From Hysterangium stoloniferum (Eukaryota > Basidiomycota > Agaricomycetes > Hysterangiales > Hysterangiaceae), in assembly GCA_015178975.1 (NCBI GenBank), contig WHVD01000131.1, forward strand, positions 1 to 64,000: a stretch of DNA of 64,000 nt. The letters run 5' to 3'. Below are positions 56,214-64,000 of the stretch, piece after piece. The notes under the pieces were generated by a model. The model had not been told where the DNA came from, did no database searches, and saw only the letters and a program-made list of their open reading frames with translations. Every line of letters starts with the position of its first letter. The stretch's first letter is position 1. Both the position numbers and the translations under genes were made by a program.

Positions 56214-56542
56214 GAGCTATCACGGCGCTGCCAACTTAAAGAATCAATGTCATAATAATACACATGTCAAGGAGCATAAAACTCACCTGTTAATCATTTC
56301 GTATGGTGTTCCGTTGTGAGTTGTAGATGCGGGTGTACCATGCAAAGGGTTCGACTTGAACATCTCGATCCAGTGCGTGTTTGTTTTAGCTGGCCCCAAT
56401 CGACCATCAACGTACATCTTTAATCACGATGCGAAGGCCATAATAGTACAAATTTCAGAAATAAATGTCAGAAAAAACAAAACTCACCTGTCGCCATAAA
56501 TGGTATTCAAATATGAATCAAAGAGGTTGAGGAAATAAACCT
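56214..56542 (-). pseudogene. Possible spliced gene remnant, unrecognised
   Basis: Two strong donor sites (CAG|GTGAGTTTT) occur on the minus strand at 56287 and 56488. The exon-like piece 56417-56287 reads MYVDGRLGPAKTNTHWIEMF and continues open to the donor; 56542-56488 reads VYFLNLFDSYLNTIYGD. The two do not join in one frame with the visible acceptor, so it is a remnant, or one boundary is misread. Family not recognised. Confidence 0.3.
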
Positions 56543-56954
56543 CTAGACATTGATTTCTATTGGACTTCGACTTGCGTTCGCTTCATTTATTCAGGTAGTA
56601 CGGCGTTTTGAGGTAAGTTGTAGAGAGGTTGAACGCAGGAGAGCGGAGACAACGAAGAATTGGATTATGGGAATTATTAGCTAGCAACACAGATATCATG
56701 GGATATGACCAATAAACCATGAACGTCTAACAGAGACTCGGACTTGGACAAATAACAACAAACTCATATTTAATAATCTTAGCACATATCTCATTATACC
56801 ATGTACTCTCACTGAATATCACAGGCTGCTTATATGGTCTTGTAAGGCTGTAGCAGCCTTGAGGTTGGACTGTATGTAACAACGCCTAGCAGTCAAGAGG
56901 AGTAGGAATCATCGAGACGTTCGAAAATTTTTGACAAAAGTTTTATTGTGGTGA
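56543..56954. other. Intergenic DNA, no gene recognised
   Basis: Nothing recognised. On the minus strand AATAAAAC at about 56940-56947 could serve as a polyadenylation signal for a minus-strand frame ending at 56955. Confidence 0.3.
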
Positions 56955-57242
56955 TTAGGTCCGTTGAGATGCTGTAATGTACCTACTCCCTACATATCGA
57001 CTCCCGAGAGCTGATGATCGAATCCGGGATGATAGTGTCATTATTGTACAACCATCTCGGTCTGATTGGTCTGGTTCGATGTCTCGGCCATTTTCTGTTG
57101 GGGTGTCTTCACTTTCTACCGTGCTGGGACCCGGGACCCATCCTATGAGCACATCACACTCGTTGCTGAACAATCCACGCATTGGACTCCAACCAGACAC
57201 TCTGGACACTCCAGACCCCCTTGTTCCCAATCCATTTGACAT
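56955..57242 (-). CDS. Uncertain C-terminal coding piece next to the minisatellite
   Basis: Open minus-strand frame of 95 codons, Ser/Gly/Asp-rich, ending SRYITASQRT, followed by an AATAAA-like signal. The opposite strand is also open across this stretch. Higher GC than its surroundings and no repeat partner argue for host coding DNA, but the strand cannot be decided; its upstream side is the 17-bp minisatellite. Confidence 0.3.
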   Translation of the reverse strand: MSNGLGTRGSGVSRVSGWSPMRGLFSNECDVLIGWVPGPSTVESEDTPTENGRDIEPDQSDRDGCTIMTLSSRIRSSALGSRYVGSRYITASQRT

Positions 57243-58297
57243 CTGGTTTATTGTATCTCCTGGTTCATTGTATCTCCTGGTTCATTGTATCTCCTGGTTT
57301 ATTGTATCTCCTGGTTTATTGTATCTCCTGGTTCACTGTATCTCCTGGTTCATTGTATCTCCTGGTTTATTGTATCTCCTGGTTTATTGTATCTCCTGGT
57401 TTATTGTATCTCCTGGTTTATTGTATCTCCTGGTTTATTGTATCTCCTGGTTCATTGTATCTCCTGGTTTATTGTATCTCCTGGTTTATTGTATCTCCTG
57501 GTTTATTGTATTCTGGTTTATTGTATCTCCTGGTTTATTGTATCTCCTGGTTTATTGTATTCCTGGTTTATTGTATCTCCTGGTTTATTGTATCTCCTGG
57601 TTTATTGTATCTCCTGGTTTATTGTATCTCCTGGTTTATTGTATCTCCTGGTTTATTGTATCTCCTGGTTATTGTATCTCCTGGTTTATTGTATCTCCTG
57701 GTTTATTGTATCTCCTGGTTTATTGTATCTCCTGGTTTATTGTATCTCCTGGTTTATTGTATCTCCTGGTTTATTGTATCTCCTGGTTTATTGTATCTCC
57801 TGGTTTATTGTATCTCCTGGTTTATTGTATCTCCTGGTTTATTGTATCTCCTGGTTTATTGTATCTCCTGGTTTATTGTATCTCCTGGTTTATTGTATCT
57901 CCTGGTTTATTGTATCTCCTGGTTTATTGTATCTCCTGGTTTATTGTATCTCCTGGTTTATTGTATCTCCTGGTTTATTGTATCTCCTGGTTTATTGTAT
58001 CTCCTGGTTTATTGTATCTCCTGGTTTATTGTATCTCCTGGTTTATTGTTTATTGTATCTCCTGGTTTATTGTATCTCCTGGTTTATTGTATCTCCTGGT
58101 TTATTGTATCTCCTGGTTTATTGTATCTCCTGGTTTATTGTATCTCCTGGTTTATTGTATCTCCTGGTTTATTGTATCTCCTGGTTTATTGTATCTCCTG
58201 GTTTATTGTATCTCCTGGTTTATTGTATCTCCTGGTTTATTGTATCTCCTGGTTCATTGTATCTCCTGGTTTTTTGTATCTCCTGGTTTATTGAATC
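57243..58297 (+). repeat. 17-bp minisatellite, about 61 copies
   Basis: Head-to-tail copies of TATTGTATCTCCTGGTT over 1.05 kb, nearly perfect in the middle. A T-to-C variant (GGTTCATTG) is frequent at both edges, and four or five copies differ in length. Because 17 is not a multiple of three, all three forward frames stay open and give the same 17-residue periodic peptide; these frames are not taken as genes. Confidence 0.95.
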
Positions 58298-58304
58298 CCT
58301 GTCC

Positions 58305-59028
58305 TGTCTTTTTGATCTGATCAGAAAATTGACTTAGTATCCCCTAGTAATCTGTCTCAGCACATTCTCAGAACTGACAGGTTTCCCATCCTCCCTTGTC
58401 TGAAATTGGACACAGCAATCTTGCAAGGACACAGCACATAAGCTGAAGCCATATCCTTCCCAGACCTTCCGTGGGTTTCTTCAGAGACCTACCTGTAAGC
58501 CTTGAGCTTAACAATCACATGTTGAAGAAGTTCTGGATAACCCATACAACCCAGAAGAATCTGTGGACACTGACAAAGATGGGGATGCCTCTATATGAGA
58601 CCCTGAAATCCATCTGAAGGCCCTGGATGCCACTTCTGAGTTATTAGCAAAGACTTTATAAACACTTATGAATTATCCTGTGCAATTGAAAGTCAATACA
58701 CCAGAACCCTTCACTGGCTTGAACCCTGACAAACATTCAGCATTTCTCATGCAGTGTCATTTCAATTTTTGTAATTGACCAGCCACATTTGCCAGAGTCC
58801 TGAAAAGTCAATTATGCATTTTCATACATCCTGGGATCTGTTTTACAATGGTTTGAACCTGCATTCAGTGGACTCACCCTCAATGAGCTGACTTGGATCC
58901 ACAATTGGAACACATTCATTGAAGAATTGGAATGACTGGAGAAGTTGAGAACAGCCTCACCAATCTTTGTATGAAGGACAATCAGCACATTGTCAATGGG
59001 GCAACTCTACACTCCATAACCAGTTCTA
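58305..59028 (+). pseudogene. Family-3 LTR end plus gag fragment
   Basis: 58305-58513 matches the last part of the family-3 LTR (CAGAAAATTGACTTAG, stem-loop block at 58408-58459, ending GAGCTTAACA). It is followed by gag-type sequence: PEPFTGLNPDKHSAFLMQCH near 58695-58760 and WIHNWNTFIEELE near 58895-58935. This links the family-3 LTRs to a gypsy gag. Decayed; the right end is lost at R4b. Confidence 0.65.
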
Positions 59029-59350
59029 CTGTGAGGTTGCTGGCTGACCTCACTCAGTCAGCATGGACAGGACTAAGTTCTCTTCATTTAAGCAATGGTC
59101 AGTACAAAAAACACAGGTCACAGAAGCTTCTTGTTCTAACTGTATTCTTTAAGGAACTATATATCTCATCTGTGGAACAATAAGGTGACAATATCAGGGG
59201 TATGAAGAACAAAAGGAAGTATTGGAATCGAGACCGGTGGTGGTGAGCAGAAGAACAATAAATCTGGTTAGGGCAAAGACAAAAGGAAGTTGGCTGAACA
59301 ATGGAGAAATGATCCACCATTTGTGTTGTGGTAAGACAGCAGGATTACAC
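59029..59350 (+). repeat. MITE-like repeat R4, copy b
   Basis: 322 bp match to 52479-52828, from CTGTGAGGTTGCTGG to GCAGGATTACA. Here it lies within gag debris. Flanks show no clear duplication. Confidence 0.68.
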
Positions 59351-59516
59351 CCCTCCCCCCTCTAAAATCTCAATGCAGTTATACATCAAGTCTGTCTGTT
59401 CTCATTTTCCCAGATGTCAAGCTGTGATGTATTAGTCATTCGGCAAAACTTTCGGGCTGAACTTGAAGCTTCACTATTTTGTCCTTAATTCGATTTGGAA
59501 GTCCTTTATAAAATCG

Positions 59517-60068
59517 TCATCGTAAAGTGAATTCGTCATATCGAGTTTGAGCAGCGAGACTTGTAAATTGAATTGAATACTTCACCACATGATGATGAGC
59601 TTTCATTTGAAGATTATCGAGTTTTTCTTCGGCTTCTCCTTCTGCATCAATTTCTCCAAACTGAGCATATAATTCATCTAAAAATTTGAGATAATCCACA
59701 AGGAAAGAAGGCAGAGGAATCGGGGGATTTAATAGAAAAGGTTGCCACCACTCTTGAGCTGTTTTCCGGAAATACGAAGTTACCATCGTAATTTTCGATT
59801 GATTGGATTCAAATGATTTTGGTCGAGATTGAAAGACCATTTCGCATTGAGGGATAAAATTCTTCAACATTGAAGGTTCTTCTCCAGTAAACTCTTTGGG
59901 CTTATTCACTGTGATTTCGGGCTCCTTCGAAGACATCTGGTCCTTCAATACTTTTCTGAGTGCATCTCCGAAATGTCGAAACATTGTTTCATCCTCAGAC
60001 GTAACAGGTTCGGGAGGTGGAGATTCGGGCAAAGGCATTAAAGGGGATTCGGATTCTTGAATTGGCAA
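59517..60068 (-). CDS. Family-4 element Gag fragment
   Basis: Open for 183 residues in this stretch: a Pro/Glu/Ser-rich N-terminal part, then NKPKEFTGEEPSMLKNF, QCEMVFQSRP, KTAQEWWQPFLL and ELYAQFGEIDAEGEAEEKL, the standard retrotransposon Gag core. No zinc knuckle remains. Gag-like sequence continues on both sides; fossil. Confidence 0.65.
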   Translation of the reverse strand: MPIQESESPLMPLPESPPPEPVTSEDETMFRHFGDALRKVLKDQMSSKEPEITVNKPKEFTGEEPSMLKNFIPQCEMVFQSRPKSFESNQSKITMVTSYFRKTAQEWWQPFLLNPPIPLPSFLVDYLKFLDELYAQFGEIDAEGEAEEKLDNLQMKAHHHVVKYSIQFTSLAAQTRYDEFTLR

Positions 60069-60278
60069 GATCAGTTCTTCTCGAACTTCTTTGGGTTCTC
60101 AAATTGAAGACATCGTAGCTCGTCAAGTTTTGGTCAAAGGAGAAACTGGAATTTGCAATGGCTGAATAACTCTTGGTGATGAAATGGGAGCCACGGATTG
60201 GAGTGGTGTAGAACTCGATGCTTTGGTAGTCTCGGATCGCGTCCTGGGCTTCATCAACAGTTGATAGTTGAAATGTAC

Positions 60279-60709
60279 TGTCACGAATTGATTATTCTTC
60301 AACAAAGTCGAATAATATTCTACTAATCGAACTTGAAAGCCTCGTTCGACGAGGTATATATTCACCCTGTTGATGAAGTAAGAGGCTATTACCAGTCACA
60401 AGAACTCACGGAAGCATTTGTCGAAGAAGTTACGACAAGATAGATTACTAGTATCACTAATTTACAGATATTTCAACTGGCTTCCCTCACTCCTTTCGTA
60501 GCCCTTTTATGCCTTTCTTTGTATCGTTATGACTATGTAATGAACTAATAATGAAATCATACATGACATCAAAATGAGACATGTCAAAAGAGATTCAATG
60601 TTGTTGAATAATGTTCGGGTTTGTCGAGTCGAATTCGATGTGTCGAAGAGTTGTTGAATATTACCTTTGATTGTTTGTGACAATGTTGTGACTTGTGACA
60701 GTTGTGACA
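60279..60709 (-). repeat. Family-4 5' LTR
   Basis: On the minus strand it ends CAATTCGTGACA at 60279. The other end is uncertain (60682, 60700 or 60709) because of several TGTCACAA repeats. Flanked on the right by a family-3 LTR piece. Confidence 0.65.
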
Positions 60710-60711
60710 AT

Positions 60712-61473
60712 ACACACCAATTGTCAGTTTACTGGAATTCCCACCAGACTCCATACATCAGACTTGTCCACGTTCAACTTCATTACTTCATGTATCAGTC
60801 ACCGGAATTCCCACCCTGGACTCTGTCCCTGTCTATGTCCAACTCTGTCCCCCACATCAGTCACCGGACCCTGCTCAGAAAACCCATCATCCCTCTAACT
60901 GAGCCCCATTCCCGTTATAGTCAAATGACCTGTCACAATTTGGACTCCGCTCCCGCTCCATTCCCATTATGGTTTTATGACCTGTCACAATTGACTCCAC
61001 TCCGTTCCGTCCCTTCCTAACACCAAGTTTGGTCTTTACTTATCTTGTTTTATATTTGTTAGTTTCATTTTCATTATTACTGGATTTGGTATGTTATTCA
61101 TTCCACAGTCTATATAGTCTGGCAGATGTTGTACATACAATCCAGTCAGAAAATCAGCTTAGATTCTCCCCAGTAATCTTAGTACATTTTCTGCTCTAAA
61201 CTCCTCTTTGAATTACACCACTCTCACTAGTCAGAGCCCACAGGCTCCAATGCATCTATCACTCGACCTCTGACTTATCTATCTCGACTCCCTGACCTCT
61301 CAACCCACAACCTCTCAACCCACAAACTCCACCCAGACTCCCCAGGATTCCTGTCTGCCCATTTGAAATGGGACAAGACGATCTCATGAGGGTGCAGCCT
61401 ATAAGCTGAAGCCAAGTCCTACCGGCTTTGCCGCAGGTTTCTCTGGAAACCCTCCATGTATGCACCCTTAACA
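60712..61473 (+). repeat. Family-3 LTR piece
   Basis: Matches the family-3 LTR from the TATCAGTTTACYGGAATTCCC block to its end (CACCCTTAACA at 61473). TATATAGTCTGGCAG near 61108 is the TATA region; stem-loop block at 61370-61420. The outermost start of the LTR is not present. Confidence 0.75.
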
Positions 61474-62745
61474 CCAGGTTTATCCAATAGGTTGACAACA
61501 GGTTTTTTCAAGTGAATTCAATATCTACAAAACAATGGGTTGAGCCAGAATCTAGAAGCACACAAAAAATGGGGTTCATGATCATATCAGAAGTAAGTTT
61601 TACAAATAACGAGTCACAGTTCAAAAGAGTAGATGCATTAAGATGGGTGAACTCATGAATGTGCAGAGAGGTAATACAACCCTCAGCCTACACAGAGTCC
61701 AGAGGGTTGCTTACTCTTTTTTTGGATCAGAAGCTGGTTTCTTCTTTGATAGGAATTCCACAGAGGAAATATTGGTTGCACAACCCTCAGCAGAGTTAGC
61801 TTTCACCACTGGACATTCTGGGACTTGATGACCAAGTTTTCTGCACAGAAGAGGTTTTATCCATACGATGCTGTCTTTCTTGTGGGGTAAGTTTGCCATC
61901 AGGTCTGAGTTTCCCTGTAAGATCAGGCTTTCTAGTTGATTATCCAGTTTGCTGACCTTTGTTGGTATTGCCAGTGTTGTTGTTGTTGTTGTAATATTTC
62001 CTGTCATTCTTCCAGTCAGATTGCATGGAGTTTGGATTGCCGGTAGACAGGTTGTTGTTGTTAGTTTTGTTCACCATGGACTTATTGGATTTGTCCACAG
62101 TTGTCTTGAAGGCAACTTCTGCTTGATGTTCCCAATAGCATGCATCTGCATTTTGAGCCTTGAGGGGCATCTGGGAAAGTGTCTTTGGTTTGCCATCCTC
62201 ACCTTTTGAGACTTCATCCTTGAGGCAGGAAGGCAAACCAGAGTAAAACTGATGGGGTGGAGTGTGGAATCACCCCATTGACAATGTGCTGCAGGATTAT
62301 TTAATTGGACAATAATGTGCTGGTTGTCCTTCATGCAAAGATTAGTGGGGCTATTCTTGGCTTCTCCAGTTGGGTCATACAGGCAAAAATTTGTTTTCAG
62401 TTATTCAATACATGCATTCCAATCTTTGAGCCAGGTTGGCTCTTCCTCAGTAAGTCCATGAAAAGCCAGTTAAAACCATTTTAATGTGGATCCCAAGAGG
62501 TAAGAGAGTGTAGTTGACTTTTCAGGAGTCCTTGGAAAATGGGGCAGGTTGATTGCAGAAGTTAGAGTGACTAGAGTGACACTGCATGAGGAAGGTGAAC
62601 AGTTTGTTGGGGTTCGAGCCCATAAAGGGTTCCATAGTATGTAGAGGTTCTGCTCATTCTTCTTTCAATTTTCAAGCAGGTGCATCATAAATTTATCTAT
62701 AGTACCTGCTAAACCTTCAGAAGTAGGGTCCTCAAGGGTTGTCAT
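61474..62745 (-). pseudogene. Gypsy gag-protease fragment
   Basis: Protease remnant at 61510-61620 (codons for the VDIEF and DSGSTH region on the minus strand), then gag tail and middle at 61700-62740, with an NNNNNTGNTNKG linker encoded by a GTT repeat at 61976-61994 and KDEVSKGEDGKPKTLSQM-like sequence. It resembles gag of D. Fossil with many breaks. Confidence 0.6.
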
Positions 62746-64000
62746 TCCATAGTTAGGGTGTTTTCAACACCTTTACCCTTGATGGAATTCCACAGGTGTT
62801 CTGGTACAGGAAGTTGTTTCCAAAGGCCATATGGCTTGTGATGCTGTGTTTGGAGCACAAACAAGTAATGAAAGATTTACAATAGTGCTTAATGAAATAT
62901 TGTGGAGTCCAGGCCAAGCATATTCTCTGTGTAACATTGACAGAGACTTGTTGAGCCCAAAATGTCCCAGGAGTGGGTGCTCATGTGTTTATTGGAGGAT
63001 TCTGAGGTGGAGGCCATTGGAGTCCAGTACATATATTTGATCGTCAAGTCTAATGAAACCATGCTGGTCTAGGGACCACTGTGGTGGATCATGGTCCATG
63101 GGGTTATCGAGATGTGTCTTGGTTACTGGATCTAGCAGAATTGCTGATAGAATATCTTGATGTAATTTCTCAATATCCATAATGATAATTCCACATATGA
63201 CTGGATGAATGAGGTAGCATGGACTGATGTAATAAGTTACAAATTTGTAAATATAAGTTTCAAGTTGTGCAGGTTTACCATGGCATAGTCATTACTCCCC
63301 TCTTTGGGATAAACATCCCATCATCTAGTCAACATGTCAGGTTTTCCACCAAGGCAGCCAGGTCAAAAATGAATGATCATATTAAAAGCAGATAGATATT
63401 AAAACCACCAGGCTTGCCAGTGAGTCAAAGGTTTCATGGTTGAAAAATATTCCAGGTTTTTGTGATCTGTTACAACATCAACTGGAATTCCCATGCCCTC
63501 CAAATAGTGTCTCTACACTTTGAAGGCTTCTAAAATTGTGAAAAGTTCTTTATCATGGAGATCATGATTGAGCTCTGGTCCAGTAAAAGTCCAGGAGAGA
63601 AGTGACCAGGTGAATTTCTCCATCAGAGTCCTGGATAGACAAAATGGCTCCTACCACAGAGTCTGAGGTGTCCATTTCAACAATGAGCAGGAGGCCCAGT
63701 TTCCAATGTGAAAGGATGGGAGCTGAAGAAAAAGAATCTTTTGAAAGATTGAAGGTGGCATGACATTTATCATTGAAATTCCACAGGGCATCCTTCCAAG
63801 TGAGATGAGTAAGGGGAACCATGATTTTGGAATATTCACAGATAAACCATCAGTAAAAATTGGCAAACCTGAGGAAGGATTGGATTTCTTTAACTTTTTG
63901 GGGTCCAGGCCGATCTTTGATGACTTGTACTTTGGCTTTGTCCATCCAGGGCCTGTCAGGTCCCATAATGAAACCCAAGTATTCCAAGAGCCCATGTGTT
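62746..64000 (-). pseudogene. Gypsy pol fragment (RT end, RNase H, IN start), cut by window edge
   Basis: From right to left: the RT end (PLTHLTWKDALW), RNase H with SAPILSHWKLG and the DHKNL region near 63440-63500, the tail RRLGGKPD-like segment near 63340, and the integrase zinc-binding part near 62880-63040. Same order and spacing as A. Joined on the left to a gag fragment, so two element copies meet near 62745. Fossil with many breaks. Confidence 0.65.

Larger units (their letters stand above)
59351..60709 (-). mobile_element. Family-4 gypsy fragment (5' LTR and gag)
   Basis: Minus-strand 5' LTR (60279 to about 60709) followed by leader and a gag region reaching to about 59400, where it ends against R4b. 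It matches the solo family-4 LTR at 6142-6645 (GTGAATATATACCTCGTCGA against ACGAATTATATACTTTGTCGA; both end CAATTCGTGACA). Gag is readable, so it is less decayed than D or E. Pol is missing. Confidence 0.7.

Noticed and set aside
56977-58337. Three overlapping plus-strand frames of 350-447 codons
   Set aside because: They are the 17-bp minisatellite read in its three frames; the periodic hydrophobic peptide is a by-product of a repeat length not divisible by three.
1-64000. tRNA, rRNA or other structural RNA genes
   Set aside because: No cloverleaf with the conserved A/B box sequences or rRNA-like stretch was noticed on reading; a covariance-model scan would be the decisive test.

Overview
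The window reads as a transposon-rich stretch of a basidiomycete (Agaricomycete-like) nuclear genome. The evidence is Ty3/gypsy chromodomain retroelements of fungal type, solo LTRs with 5-bp target duplications, very short introns (48-61 bp in most cases, CTAAC-like branch points), and host genes of basidiomycete type. No tRNA, rRNA or CRISPR array was recognised.

Layout. 1-4601: minus-strand gypsy element A (family 1), cut by the window edge. 4602-12158: a gag scrap, then old plus-strand element D (family 2) with solo LTRs inside it. 12159-22694: a family-1 LTR scrap, then old minus-strand element E (family 1), opened up by at least seven insertions up to three levels deep (solo LTRs of families 2, 3, 5 and 6, and two MITE-like families with 3-bp target duplications). 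22695-24534: unassigned DNA and a solo LTR. 24535-32232: plus-strand element F (family 2), with both LTRs and large tandem expansions. 32240-33650: a decayed minus-strand gene of a multicopy basidiomycete type. 34383-41828: element B (family 1), with both LTRs, target duplication GATTG and an antisense coding region between integrase and the 3' LTR. 42150-48091: element C, a different and young gypsy chromovirus, whole by inspection, target duplication CAGGA. 48092-49090: a copia-like remnant split by a solo LTR.

49091-57240 is the host island. It holds two multi-exon genes assembled from splice signals: a PLAC8-family cysteine-rich protein (50722-51363, plus, first exon only two codons) and a secreted/single-pass membrane protein (53691-55049, minus, eight exons). 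Between them lies a 1.36-kb inverted-repeat element carrying a nested MITE. 57243-58297 is a 17-bp minisatellite. 58305-64000 is again retroelement debris: families 3 and 4, plus gag and pol scraps.

The most unusual signal is a short block near the 3' end of the LTRs of three otherwise unalike gypsy families. It has an inner CAGC/GCTG hairpin with a six-base loop, in most copies enclosed by a GGAC/GTCC pairing, and occurs about fifteen times here. All exon structures, repeat boundaries and identities were worked out by eye; no database search was possible.
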